A DNA stretch of 64,000 bases from the NCBI RefSeq assembly GCF_002887595.1, contig NZ_PEBU01000004.1, forward strand, positions 248,001-312,000. Direction: 5' to 3'. This document shows, piece after piece, positions 19,341-27,557 of the stretch; position 1 is the stretch's first letter, and each line of letters starts with the position of its first letter. A program made the translations under genes and the position numbers. A model generated the notes under the pieces. The model searched no databases and was not told the DNA's origin. It was given only the letters and a program-made list of their open reading frames with translations. Source of the DNA: Bowmanella denitrificans. Its GTDB lineage: Bacteria; Pseudomonadota; Gammaproteobacteria; Enterobacterales; Alteromonadaceae.

Positions 19341-19895
19341 ATGAAAAAAATTATCGCGTTAATTGGCCTGTTACTGGCCGCCAATAGCCAGGCCGCCGTA
19401 CTGAGCCTTAGCACTGACCAGACAAGTTATCAGGTAGGGGATACAGTCACACTGAATATCATCGGTAGCGACTTTGCCGAAGTTAGTGCCTTTGACTTTG
19501 ACCTGCTGTTCGATACCACGGCCCTGACCGGCGGCTCTTTGACCGGCACAGACCTGAACACGGGAATGAATTGGTTTTTAAATGAGAACTTCAGCGCCTC
19601 TGGGCTGACTCTGGCATTTACCGCTTTTGATGATCTTTTTACGCCACAAGCGGTCGGTATGGGTAATGCGCTGCTGGCCAGCGTCAGTTTTGTGGCCCAG
19701 ACTGCCGGTCAGTTCAGCCTGATGTTTGACAGCCTGACGGCATCATTCTCGGACGCGAACTTCACGCCCCTGAACGTGGATTTTAACGGCCTGACCGTTA
19801 ATGTGACTGATGCCAATGCCGTGCCTGAGCCTGGCTCTTTGGCACTGGCCGCTTTGGCTTTGTTTGGCTTAATGGGCGCCCGTCGCCGCGCCTGA
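19341..19895 (+). CDS. PEP-CTERM protein with cohesin-like domain
   Basis: A 184-residue protein with a signal peptide (about 1-19), strong ribosome site (AAGGAGAAAATC) and only 15 bases between it and the nuclease, so the two form an operon. Residues about 20-150 fit a cohesin-like beta-sandwich: YQVGDTVTLNI, FDFDLLFDTTAL and ALLASVSFVA are the usual strand patterns. The C-terminus has the exosortase sorting signal: VPEPGS, a hydrophobic helix and ARRRA. It should be exported, processed by an exosortase and displayed at the cell surface. Because the upstream nuclease ends in a dockerin-like module, this protein is a good candidate for its anchor. No exosortase gene is in the window. Confidence 0.85.
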   Translation: MKKIIALIGLLLAANSQAAVLSLSTDQTSYQVGDTVTLNIIGSDFAEVSAFDFDLLFDTTALTGGSLTGTDLNTGMNWFLNENFSASGLTLAFTAFDDLFTPQAVGMGNALLASVSFVAQTAGQFSLMFDSLTASFSDANFTPLNVDFNGLTVNVTDANAVPEPGSLALAALALFGLMGARRRA

Positions 19896-19932
19896 ACCTG
19901 GTCCTAACTGCCATGCCCTTGGCAGTCTGTCC

Positions 19933-19957
19933 AAGCCCCGCTTTGCGGGGCTTTTTT
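19933..19957 (+). terminator. Strong rho-independent terminator of the nuclease operon
   Basis: The stem aagccccgc/gcggggctt (9 bp) with a TTT loop is followed by a run of T. A second small hairpin (ctgcca/tggcag, 19908-19925) precedes it. Confidence 0.92.
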
Positions 19958-20104
19958 CTATGGAGTCGCAGATTTTCTGCACGCCTTTCATCTTTGGGTG
20001 AGAATCTTATTGCCGCATGGTGCACTTGTCGGCGAAGGCTTGCGTGACGCAGAAAGGCAGGCATAGACTAGTGCTCTAATACCAAGCAGCATTAAGGAAG
20101 TTCT

Positions 20105-20587
20105 ATGCACAAGTATTTGTTGCGCAAAGCCGATATCGAAGCCTTTGAAGGTTTGCAAAAGGTACATTTTCTGAATGCCAATGCGGTTCGCACCAATAAA
20201 TCCCTGGGCGATTTAACGGGTCTCACTGGTTTTGGTTTTCATCTGATCGAAATTGCACCTGGTCGTGATTCCACGGAATACCATAATCACTATTACGAGG
20301 ATGAATGTGTTTATGTCCTTCAGGGGCAAGGTATTGCCAGAATTGGTGAGCAATATCATGACATTGGCCCCGGTGATTTTATTGGCTACTGCAAAGGCGG
20401 CCTGGCGCACAGTCTGCACAACAATGGCAATGACATGCTCCGCTGCATTGTGGTGGGGGAACGCCGTGAACACGATATGGCGGATTATCCGGATAAACAA
20501 AAGCGCATTTATCGCAATCAGGGCCAATTCTGGGATCTGGTGGATATTGAGGCTATTGTTCATCCGCAGGCCGGGCGCAAAATTTAG
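20105..20587 (+). CDS. Cupin-domain protein
   Basis: A 160-residue cytoplasmic protein with AAGGAAG before the ATG. Cupin motif 1 is visible in YHNHYYEDECVYVLQGQG, with candidate metal ligands in HNH and the following acidic residues. The second motif lies around GPGDFIGYCKGGLAHSLHN, with its His. It is a single-domain cupin; such proteins include small isomerases, dioxygenases and sugar-binding proteins, and nothing here selects between them. It has no operon partner: a terminator lies upstream and over 200 bases follow. A weak hairpin (cgcgag/ctcgcg, 20648-20668) lies downstream. Confidence 0.75.
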   Translation: MHKYLLRKADIEAFEGLQKVHFLNANAVRTNKSLGDLTGLTGFGFHLIEIAPGRDSTEYHNHYYEDECVYVLQGQGIARIGEQYHDIGPGDFIGYCKGGLAHSLHNNGNDMLRCIVVGERREHDMADYPDKQKRIYRNQGQFWDLVDIEAIVHPQAGRKI

Positions 20588-20800
20588 CCTTAGGCTGCTA
20601 TCTGGCAAATGTTGCGGTGACATCATTGGCAGATCTATCGGTTAGCCCGCGAGTTTCGCATGCTCGCGTATTTAAGCTATGCCAAGCTATTGATATCAAA
20701 GCCCTAACTGGGTACTGTCTGGGGCTGGCTGCGGATGAAGTGTAGCAGGGACTAAACAGGGCGTCGGAGACACTCCGACCCATTACCAAGAGACTGGGTT

Positions 20801-22702
20801 ATGGCATACGATTTTGGCGCCAACACACTGGGGATTAAAAACCCCTTTAAATTCGAAGGCTTCGTTAAACTGATGGGCGGTGTGCTTATCTGTGCACTGG
20901 CGGTGGTACCGCTGCTCGGCATTAGCGAGGCCCTTAAGCAGGACATGGTTAAGGCCTGGGTTAATGCGGGTCTTGGCTTGATACTGCTGATTTGGGGGCT
21001 GCAACAGTCTGGCATCGGCTTATTCCAGATGTTTAAGTATTTTGTCGGGCGCTCGGTGCCCACTTCTCTGGCGCAAAATTTTAATCCCAGTGAACGGGAA
21101 AATGCGCAACAGGAAGAAGCAGTGACCGAATACCAGGCAGAAGAGTTGGAATCCATGCTGATGGGACGAAAGAACTCCACCTTTAAGGAGCCGATAGGCT
21201 GGACGGCCAGACTCATTCATACCCTGTTGCCCAGGTTGATTTTCACCCCTTACCCGATTCGTAATTTTGTTCAGGAACTGGGCAGTCTGGTGGTGACATC
21301 AGTGATGGCACTGGTGGTGTTTGCCGTTGCCTACTTTGTTTCAGTGTCTGGTCTGGTGGGGGATGCCGGGACGATGATCACACCCATATTGTCGGTGATG
21401 CTGCTGCTGTATCTGATTATGGCCTGGCGGGCCATGGCCTCTTCACTGGTATCGGCTCGCAACCGTCAGTTGCACAGTAAAAATGCCGCCGGTATCGCTA
21501 AATTGCTGGTGATTGCCATAGTGATACCTGTAGCGCTGGGTTATTTGTATGCCCAGTTTAGTGAGGCAACCCGCCAAGAACTGGCGCTGTGGTTTGACAA
21601 TGTGCTGGTGTTTAGCGCCTGGGGTAATCTGGCTTTGCTGTTTGTTATCAGTCTGGCGGTGATTGCCGCATCAGCCATGATGATCCGCGAACGCTTCACT
21701 CTGGCTCAGCCCAAGACCGAAGTGGCGGAATTTCGTGAGAATCTGCAGGAGTCGGTGCATCCCAATGAGATTTTTATCAATATCGAAAATATAGTGCTGG
21801 CCAATCGCCGCTACAAGGAAATTCCCAATCGCATTTATCAGGGCTTTGAGCCTGTACTGCAGGAACAAAGCCAGGGTAAGGGCAACTTTCGCGGCCAGTT
21901 GTTAATTGAAACACAGCCCGAAGTGCATGAAATGGAATACAGCAATGTATTTAAGCAGTTTCGCATGCTGTCCACTCTGGTTGGGCAGGCCCTGGTTGTC
22001 GTGGCAGCCCTGCTGTTCTACTTTATGATTGGCAGTGCTTACGAGGTTTACGCCTTTGCCAGCGAACGTTTGACCAATCTGGACAGGCTGGCCGACAGCC
22101 AAATGATGGCGGTGCTGGCGGAGTTTGGCCCGCTGGCGTCATCGCTGCTGGTGCTGTTCTTCAGTTGGCAAACGGTGCTGGCCGGAGGGCGTATTCTGGA
22201 GCGAGGCACGCATTTATTCTGGTCGGAAATGCAGTTTTCCAGCCTGCTGATGTGGATGAAAACCGAAGGCACTTATACAGAGAGCAAAATTTCTACCGGT
22301 ATGGCCATACATGATTCCACCCGCTCAGAGAACGTGGTGGTGCGCAGCTCCATTACCCCCTGGATCATAACCTCCAGAATCACCACCTCTACTTTTGCTA
22401 CCAGCGGCACCCGTAATCTGGAAATGCCCCGTTATGTACTCAGCCTGTCAAAAAATACCGACGAGCTGGACACCATCGTCAAAGAAATCAAAGGCTTTCT
22501 GCGCGGTCGCGAGGCTATCGCATCGATTACCAATGAAAAAGATCTGCATAACGCCGAAACGATTTTCCAGGTTAATCAGGCGTCTCGCGCCCCGATGTTG
22601 GATACCGATAAGCAACAAAAGCTGGAAGAAGCCGGGGCGTTCAGACGTATCGAAGAAGACCCGTCCGCGGCCGATGACAGCCTGGACCAACCAAAATCTT
22701 AA
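20801..22702 (+). CDS. Polytopic membrane protein of unknown function
   Basis: A 633-residue protein I do not recognise. About eight hydrophobic segments are visible: near 25-42 and 54-70, four between about 160 and 290, and two near 390-410 and 445-465. Polar stretches rich in Glu and Gln lie between helices 2 and 3 (about 95-130). The last 150 residues, containing SSITPWIITSRITTSTFATSG, look soluble and beta-rich. Glycines and Ser/Thr are frequent in the helices but no transporter or enzyme motif is seen. A hairpin-type gtcgga/tccgac repeat just precedes the gene (about 20763-20779), and a terminator follows it directly. Confidence 0.6.
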   Translation: MAYDFGANTLGIKNPFKFEGFVKLMGGVLICALAVVPLLGISEALKQDMVKAWVNAGLGLILLIWGLQQSGIGLFQMFKYFVGRSVPTSLAQNFNPSERENAQQEEAVTEYQAEELESMLMGRKNSTFKEPIGWTARLIHTLLPRLIFTPYPIRNFVQELGSLVVTSVMALVVFAVAYFVSVSGLVGDAGTMITPILSVMLLLYLIMAWRAMASSLVSARNRQLHSKNAAGIAKLLVIAIVIPVALGYLYAQFSEATRQELALWFDNVLVFSAWGNLALLFVISLAVIAASAMMIRERFTLAQPKTEVAEFRENLQESVHPNEIFINIENIVLANRRYKEIPNRIYQGFEPVLQEQSQGKGNFRGQLLIETQPEVHEMEYSNVFKQFRMLSTLVGQALVVVAALLFYFMIGSAYEVYAFASERLTNLDRLADSQMMAVLAEFGPLASSLLVLFFSWQTVLAGGRILERGTHLFWSEMQFSSLLMWMKTEGTYTESKISTGMAIHDSTRSENVVVRSSITPWIITSRITTSTFATSGTRNLEMPRYVLSLSKNTDELDTIVKEIKGFLRGREAIASITNEKDLHNAETIFQVNQASRAPMLDTDKQQKLEEAGAFRRIEEDPSAADDSLDQPKS

Positions 22703-22703
22703 C

Positions 22704-22727
22704 AGGGCGCTATGTCGCCCTTTGTTT
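22704..22727 (+). terminator. Rho-independent terminator upstream of metY
   Basis: The stem agggcg/cgccct with a 6-base loop and a ttgttt tail lies between the unknown membrane protein and metY. It implies a metY promoter of its own in or just after the hairpin (tatatat at about 22728). Confidence 0.65.
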
Positions 22728-22753
22728 ATATATAACCGACAAGGAGTTGATGC

Positions 22754-24031
22754 ATGAAGCTGGAATCCCTGGCCTTGCACCATGGCTATGAATCTGAAGC
22801 CACCACCAAGGCGGCTGCCGTACCTATTTATCAGACCACCTCTTATACCTTTGACAGTACTCAGCATGGTGCGGATCTGTTTGACTTAAAAGTACAGGGC
22901 AATATTTATACCCGCATTATGAATCCGACCACGGCCGTGCTGGAACAGCGTGTGGCAGTCATGGAAGGGGGCATTGGTGGTTTAGCCCTGGCCTCAGGCA
23001 TGGCGGCGATTACTTATGCGATTCAGTGTTTGTGTGAGGTGGGCAGCAATATTGTCAGCACCAGCCAACTCTACGGTGGCACCTACAATCTGTTTGCCCA
23101 TACCTTCCCGCGTCAGGGTATCGAAGTACGTATGTGCTCTCACGACGACTACCAGGCTTTCGAAGACGCCATTGACGAAAACACCAAAGCGCTGTTTTGT
23201 GAGTCTATCGGTAACCCGGCCGGTAACGTGGTGGACATACAGAAACTGGCTGAAATCGGCCTTCGTCATGGCGTACCGCTGATTGTGGACAACACCGTGG
23301 CCACGCCTTATTTGTGCCGTCCTATTGAGCAGGGAGCCGCTATTGTGGTGCATTCTCTGACCAAGTACATTGGCGGGCACGGTGTGGCCGTGGGCGGTAT
23401 TATTGTCGATTCTGGTCAGTTTGACTGGGCAGCCAATAAGGCGCGTTTCCCTCTATTAAACGAACCCGATCCTTCTTATCACGGTGTGGTGTATACCGAA
23501 GCGCTGGGACCGGCGGCTTATATTGGTCGCTGTCGTGTGGTGCCGCTGCGTAATACCGGTGCGGCCATTTCGCCTTTCAATGCCTTCCAAATCCTGCAGG
23601 GGCTGGAAACCCTGGGCCTGCGTATGGATCGTCATTGTGACAACGCCCTGCAACTGGCGCGCTATCTGTCTGATCATCCACAGGTGTCCTGGGTGAACTA
23701 TGCCGGTTTAGCTGACAGCCCCTATCAGGCAAGCTGTCAGAAAATCACCGGTGGTAAAGCCTCCGGCATTCTGAGCTTTGGTATCAAAGGCGGGAAAGAA
23801 GCGGGCGGGCGTTTTATCGATGCACTGCAAATGATCCTGCGCCTGGTCAATATTGGCGATGCCAAATCTCTGGCCTGTCATCCAGCCTCTACCACCCATC
23901 GCCAGTTAAATGACGAGGAACTGAAAAAAGCCGGCGTCAGTGCCGATCTTATCCGTATCTCGGTAGGTATCGAGCATATCGACGATATTATTGCTGATGT
24001 GGCTCAGGCGCTGGATGCGGTAGGTAAATAG
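22754..24031 (+). CDS. metY: O-acetylhomoserine aminocarboxypropyltransferase (homocysteine synthase)
   Basis: A 425-residue PLP enzyme of the Cys/Met metabolism family, with the usual MetY length and an AAGGAG site before the ATG. Conserved segments include YTRIMNPTTAVLEQRVA, GGTYNLF, ESIGNPAGNVVD, VDNTVATPYLCRP and the PLP-lysine motif SLTKYIGGHG (Lys204). The late segment SLACHPASTTH and IRISVGIEH also fit. It makes homocysteine from O-acetylhomoserine and sulfide in methionine biosynthesis. No methionine or SAM riboswitch was recognised upstream. The hydrolase gene that begins three bases after its stop is probably co-transcribed. Confidence 0.93.
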   Translation: MKLESLALHHGYESEATTKAAAVPIYQTTSYTFDSTQHGADLFDLKVQGNIYTRIMNPTTAVLEQRVAVMEGGIGGLALASGMAAITYAIQCLCEVGSNIVSTSQLYGGTYNLFAHTFPRQGIEVRMCSHDDYQAFEDAIDENTKALFCESIGNPAGNVVDIQKLAEIGLRHGVPLIVDNTVATPYLCRPIEQGAAIVVHSLTKYIGGHGVAVGGIIVDSGQFDWAANKARFPLLNEPDPSYHGVVYTEALGPAAYIGRCRVVPLRNTGAAISPFNAFQILQGLETLGLRMDRHCDNALQLARYLSDHPQVSWVNYAGLADSPYQASCQKITGGKASGILSFGIKGGKEAGGRFIDALQMILRLVNIGDAKSLACHPASTTHRQLNDEELKKAGVSADLIRISVGIEHIDDIIADVAQALDAVGK

Positions 24032-24033
24032 CA

Positions 24034-24807
24034 GTGAGTTGTGCGCAGAATCCGTCTGGCCGTTATTTGGAGGTTGATAGCAGCCGGATTTATTATGAGC
24101 TGGCAGGCAACCCGCAGGGGAAAGCCTTGCTGATATTGCACGGTGGTTTGGGATCCAGCCGGGAAATGGCCTGCCTGCAGGCCCATGTTGCCGAGGACTA
24201 CCAACTGATCAGCATGGACTTTCGCGGCCATGGTCGTTCCACCTTGGGGCAACAACCGCTGAGCTATGCCCGTTATCAACAGGATGCCGAAGCCTTACTC
24301 AACCACCTGGGTGTTGAGCAATATTCCGTGCTGGGCTTCAGTGACGGCGGTATTGTGGCCTATCGTCTGGCTGCAAGCCATCCCGGCAGGGTCGCGCGAT
24401 TAATTGCTATCGGCGCGCAGTGGCGGCTTTTGCCAGACGATCCGTCAATTGAGATCCTTAAGGGCTTAACCGCGAATTTCTGGCGTCAACGCTTCGCAGG
24501 CGATGTAACCTGGTACCAAAGCGCTAACCCAGAGCCTGACTTTGATTTGCTGGTCGACAGGGTCAAGGAGGTCTGGCTGGATAGTGCTGAATCCGGTTAC
24601 CCCAATAAATTGGTGGAGCAGGTACGCTGTCCGGTATTGCAGATCCGCGGCGACAAGGACTTTTTGTTTTCGCTGCATGAAGCCTGTGCGTTGGCAGAGC
24701 GGTTGCAGCACAGCGATTTGTGCAATGTCCCCTTTGCCAGCCATGCCGTGCATCAGGAAGCGCCAGACATAGTGGGACCGGTAGTAAAACGTTTTTTGCT
24801 TACTTAA
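24034..24807 (+). CDS. Alpha/beta hydrolase
   Basis: A 257-residue hydrolase that begins at GTG 24034, two bases after the metY stop. The oxyanion strand is LLILHGGLGSS, the nucleophile elbow is GFSDGG (Ser103), the acid is likely the Asp in RGDKDFLF, and the His is in FASHAVHQEAP. No signal peptide. The position behind metY suggests an acyl or ester hydrolase co-expressed with methionine biosynthesis, possibly of the homoserine acyltransferase-like superfamily, but the short length argues against MetX. The substrate is unknown. Its end overlaps the convergent gene by four bases. Confidence 0.75.
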   Translation: MSCAQNPSGRYLEVDSSRIYYELAGNPQGKALLILHGGLGSSREMACLQAHVAEDYQLISMDFRGHGRSTLGQQPLSYARYQQDAEALLNHLGVEQYSVLGFSDGGIVAYRLAASHPGRVARLIAIGAQWRLLPDDPSIEILKGLTANFWRQRFAGDVTWYQSANPEPDFDLLVDRVKEVWLDSAESGYPNKLVEQVRCPVLQIRGDKDFLFSLHEACALAERLQHSDLCNVPFASHAVHQEAPDIVGPVVKRFLLT

Positions 24808-25217
24808 CCTACGTCGGTAGAGATTTTTTCGACTCTGATAATACGGCTAAACCAGTGAGCTTTTGGGTAGTCGATGCGCAGTGAAAAACATTCTGTCTTA
24901 AACACCAGTTGGAAGTGGTTTGTTGCGGTTTCCCTGATACTGCTCAGCACATAGCTGTTCAGAAAAGGGGTAAAGCTGTACTTGCCAACCACTTTTAGCT
25001 GTTTACTTAACACTATCACCTCGCAGCCTTCTTCAAAGGGACAGTCCCAACTGAGCAATAGCAGGTAGTAGTCCTTTAGCTCAAACTGCTGCTCGATAAC
25101 ATAGCCTGGAATCAGTATGCCGAGGCTTTTACCCCGGTAATATAGCAAAGAGGATAAGGGCCACTGATGGTAGTCGTCTTGATGCTTTTGTAGGGAAAAT
25201 AAATCTATGGCTAACAT
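24804..25217 (-). CDS. Hypothetical protein, second gene of a tetR operon
   Basis: A 137-residue protein I do not recognise. It has no signal peptide or long hydrophobic helix; it is rich in aromatic and aliphatic beta-strand patterns such as YYLLLLSWDCPFEEGCEVIVL, and could be a small beta-barrel (PilZ-like or similar) fold. Its start lies six bases after the stop of the TetR regulator gene, so the two are probably one transcript. The last codons overlap the end of the opposite-strand hydrolase gene. Confidence 0.55.
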   Translation of the reverse strand: MLAIDLFSLQKHQDDYHQWPLSSLLYYRGKSLGILIPGYVIEQQFELKDYYLLLLSWDCPFEEGCEVIVLSKQLKVVGKYSFTPFLNSYVLSSIRETATNHFQLVFKTECFSLRIDYPKAHWFSRIIRVEKISTDVG

Positions 25218-25223
25218 ACTGGG

Positions 25224-25745
25224 TTACAGCTTAATTAAGGACAGCTTGCCACGCAGATTGGTCAGCATGGTTTCCTGGGTTTGCTGACCATGCAGGCCGT
25301 CGAGCAGGGTCATAAAGTAGCAGTCCATCAGCAGGTTGGCGGCAATAGCATGATACTGAGTGCGAGAGAACAACTTATGTTTAAAGTCCTCCAGCTCTGC
25401 TTCCAGCTCATCCCACTGCCAGATTAATTCCCTGAACAATTCGCGGCTGAATTCCCGTTGCCCAAGGTAAAAATCATATAGATAGCTTGCGTAATGTTGC
25501 AGCCTGTCTTTAGGGTTAGCTTTTACATCCGTTTCCCCGGCTTTTGCCAGCGTGGCATCCAGCTTGTCCTGCAGGCCTTCTTTTAATAAATCCAACTTAG
25601 TGGGGAAGTGAGAGAATATCGTTCCGGTCGCAACCTGCGCGGCATTGGCAATCTGCCGGGTACTGGTTTGTGCATAGCCGTGCTCAGCAAAAAGTTGCCA
25701 GGCTGCAGTCATTATTTGCTTACGGGTTTGCTGCTTTTTGTCCAT
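25224..25745 (-). CDS. TetR/AcrR-family transcriptional regulator
   Basis: A 173-residue regulator; ATG 25745 follows a strong GGAAGGAAAG site, and the upstream in-frame start is not needed. The N-terminal helix-turn-helix is clear: RKQIMTAAWQLFAEHGYAQTSTRQIANAAQVATGTIFSHFPTKLDLL. The C-terminal ligand domain is generic. Two identical palindromes lie 50-85 bases upstream, between this gene and the divergent small-gene set at 25847-27420, and very probably bind this protein. It would then repress itself and the divergent genes. The inducer is unknown. Confidence 0.88.
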   Translation of the reverse strand: MDKKQQTRKQIMTAAWQLFAEHGYAQTSTRQIANAAQVATGTIFSHFPTKLDLLKEGLQDKLDATLAKAGETDVKANPKDRLQHYASYLYDFYLGQREFSRELFRELIWQWDELEAELEDFKHKLFSRTQYHAIAANLLMDCYFMTLLDGLHGQQTQETMLTNLRGKLSLIKL

Positions 25746-25794
25746 CTTTCCTTCCAGTCTGGCGCCGCAGGTTTTGCATATTCTAGTTGAAAAA

Positions 25795-25829
25795 TGAGCG
25801 CGCTCAAAATACATTAATGAGCGCGCTCA
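25795..25829. promoter_or_regulatory. Twin TetR operators, two perfect 12-bp palindromes
   Basis: tgagcgcgctca occurs at 25795-25806 and again at 25818-25829, centre to centre 23 bases (about two helical turns). They sit in the divergent gap between the TetR gene and the 25847 gene. Confidence 0.8.
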
Positions 25830-25846
25830 TTTTTAAAGGTTAAGTG

Positions 25847-26068
25847 ATGAAGGGTTTCTGTATTCGTATTCTTGGGTATGTGTTGTTTCTGCCCTTCCTG
25901 TTCTTCTACAGCTATATTCTCGGCCCGGTTTTAAAGGCCGTATTGGTGCCTGGAGGACTGATGTTGTTGTTTTTGATCCAGGGCTGGAAAGATGGCGTAA
26001 AGCCATACCTTGCTTGTATTCAAGAACAAAAATCCCGCACAAATGCTTTGATACAAACTAAGCGTTGA
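25847..26068 (+). CDS. Small membrane protein, first gene of the TetR-controlled set
   Basis: A 73-residue protein with two hydrophobic segments (about 6-24 and 28-46), the second followed by a basic tail. ATG 25847 is seven bases after AAAGG; a GTG three bases earlier is possible. The start lies only 18 bases after the second TetR palindrome. No family is recognised. It probably forms an operon with the next three genes, which follow within short gaps. Confidence 0.55.
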   Translation: MKGFCIRILGYVLFLPFLFFYSYILGPVLKAVLVPGGLMLLFLIQGWKDGVKPYLACIQEQKSRTNALIQTKR

Positions 26069-26091
26069 GTCGCGATGAGGTAAGCAGCAGA

Positions 26092-26556
26092 ATGCGTAGT
26101 ATGAAGAATAATAAATTGTTAATTGCGGCTGGTAGCGCCAGCCTGATTGCCGCTATTACTCATTTGCTGGTCATTGTGGGTGGGCCTGACTGGTACCGCT
26201 TCTTTGGTGCAGGTGAACAAATGGCGCAGATGGCGGCGCAGGGTAGCAGTTACCCTGCCTTGTTAACCCTGGCTATCAGTGCGGTATTGGGTGTTTGGGC
26301 AGCCTATGCGTTTAGCGCCGCTGGACGGATTCGTCCACTCCCCCTGTTGCGTACGGCGATGTGTTTAATCAGCTTTGTGTATTTGTTTCGCGGACTTTAT
26401 GGTCTGTTTATTGTGGTGGTGGATGATTATAAGTTCTTCGAGCAGGTGTTAGAACGACCGGTATTTATGCTGGTGAGTTCGTCTATATGTCTGGCGATCG
26501 GCTGCTTGTACAGTGTTGGCCTGATAAAACAGTGGCCTTACTTGCGCTCAACATAG
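26092..26556 (+). CDS. Four-helix membrane protein of unknown function
   Basis: A protein of about 154 residues with four hydrophobic helices: near residues 10-28, 55-75, 90-115 and 125-145. The start is uncertain: ATG 26092 follows a GAGG 12 bases upstream; ATG 26101 and TTG 26065 (overlapping the previous stop) are alternatives. No motif is recognised. It is the second member of the TetR-controlled set and lies 13 bases before an FMN-binding-like gene, so a role near a flavoprotein or small-molecule response is possible. Confidence 0.55.
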   Translation: MRSMKNNKLLIAAGSASLIAAITHLLVIVGGPDWYRFFGAGEQMAQMAAQGSSYPALLTLAISAVLGVWAAYAFSAAGRIRPLPLLRTAMCLISFVYLFRGLYGLFIVVVDDYKFFEQVLERPVFMLVSSSICLAIGCLYSVGLIKQWPYLRST

Positions 26557-26569
26557 AGGTTTTTTGAGA

Positions 26570-27058
26570 ATGGATATTCATAAAGACTGGGCGATGATTC
26601 GCCGGATCTTCGCCCAGAGTTTCAGCTCGTCCTCCCATTATGCCATCGCCAGTGTAGGGGAGGACGGCTTACCCCATGTTACGCCAATAGGCTCATTGAT
26701 GCTCACCGAGCCAGGCAAGGGCCTGTTCTTTGAAAAGTTTACCCGCCAGCTACCCATTAATATCAGTCACAACGCCAATATCTGCGTGCTGGCGGTAAAT
26801 AGTGGCCGCTGGTTTTGGCTGAAATCGTTGCTCAAAGGCCGTTTTGACAGCTGGCCGGCGTTAAGGCTGAAAGGGATAGCCGGAGAGCGCAGAGACGCCA
26901 CGGAAGACGAATGTCAGCGTTGGTTTAAACGGGTAAACGCCATGTCTTTTACTAAGGGCTATGACCTGATGTGGAAAGACATGTGTCAGGTTAGGGAACT
27001 GCATTTTCATACCGTGGAGCCAGTTAGAATTGGTGCCATGACCAACGGATTGCTGTAA
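26570..27058 (+). CDS. Pyridoxamine 5'-phosphate oxidase-like (FMN-binding split-barrel) protein
   Basis: A 162-residue protein that begins at ATG 26570 after GAGG. The N-terminal half follows the split-barrel pattern: HYAIASVGEDGLPHVTPIGSLML, then FFEKFTRQLPINISHNANICVLAV, where strands alternate with a basic FMN-phosphate-contacting segment. The C-terminal part is helical and carries RGERR-like charged turns. Members bind FMN, F420 or heme and act in small-molecule redox chemistry. It is probably the enzyme component of the TetR-controlled set. The precise substrate cannot be read. Confidence 0.65.
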   Translation: MDIHKDWAMIRRIFAQSFSSSSHYAIASVGEDGLPHVTPIGSLMLTEPGKGLFFEKFTRQLPINISHNANICVLAVNSGRWFWLKSLLKGRFDSWPALRLKGIAGERRDATEDECQRWFKRVNAMSFTKGYDLMWKDMCQVRELHFHTVEPVRIGAMTNGLL

Positions 27059-27063
27059 CCCCT

Positions 27064-27420
27064 ATGCCAGATTTGCTTAACCTTCCAAGCGATGCAGTGA
27101 TTCGCGATGAGATGCAAACGTCTTGGTTTGCAGACTGCCACAGTGTCATGATTGCTTATCAGGGCCAGTCGGCGCTGAGCTTGTTTTTACAAATGGCCGC
27201 ACAGACTCCCGCCTGGATAGATGGCTTGATGTGGATGCGCAATAAACTGGTATCCATGTTTGGTTTGAAAGACTTAGGTCTGTTGGGTGCACTGGATAGC
27301 CAGCGCATCGACACGGACTATCAGATTGGTGAGCGGGTGGGGATCTTCACCCTGGCAGCCAATCGTTTTCATGAGGTACTGTTGCAGGCCAGCCGCCAGC
27401 CCAGTCAGAGAAATCCCTGA
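27064..27420 (+). CDS. DUF2867-like protein, apparently C-terminally shortened
   Basis: A 118-residue protein starting five bases after the previous stop. The motif WIDGLMWMRNKLVSMFGLKD is characteristic of DUF2867-type proteins, and the N-terminal ADCHSV region also fits. In the family, the core is usually followed by a segment like DKHLDFRVS and another 40-50 residues; here the sequence stops soon after FHEVLLQASRQ. No such motif was recognised in the frame after the stop. It may be a natural short form or a broken gene. It is the last gene of the TetR-controlled set and precedes a bidirectional terminator. Confidence 0.55.
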   Translation: MPDLLNLPSDAVIRDEMQTSWFADCHSVMIAYQGQSALSLFLQMAAQTPAWIDGLMWMRNKLVSMFGLKDLGLLGALDSQRIDTDYQIGERVGIFTLAANRFHEVLLQASRQPSQRNP

Positions 27421-27491
27421 TCTGCTACCCTATCACATAGCTGCATCAGAGTTGGCCAGCGCAAAATGAGGTTGTTACATCCACTCAGTGG

Positions 27492-27535
27492 GCATGGAAC
27501 ACAGTGCAACGATGAATTGAATCTGTGTTCCATGC
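27492..27535. terminator. Bidirectional hairpin between convergent genes
   Basis: A perfect 13-bp inverted repeat (27492-27504 and 27523-27535, 18-base loop) lies between the DUF2867-like gene and the GH5 gene, which converge here. Confidence 0.65.
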
Positions 27536-27557
27536 TTTGATAAGTCTATGCCTGCCT

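Noticed and set aside
22704-22753. A possible SAM riboswitch before metY
   Set aside because: Only a simple terminator hairpin and a ribosome site are present; there is no room for a riboswitch fold.
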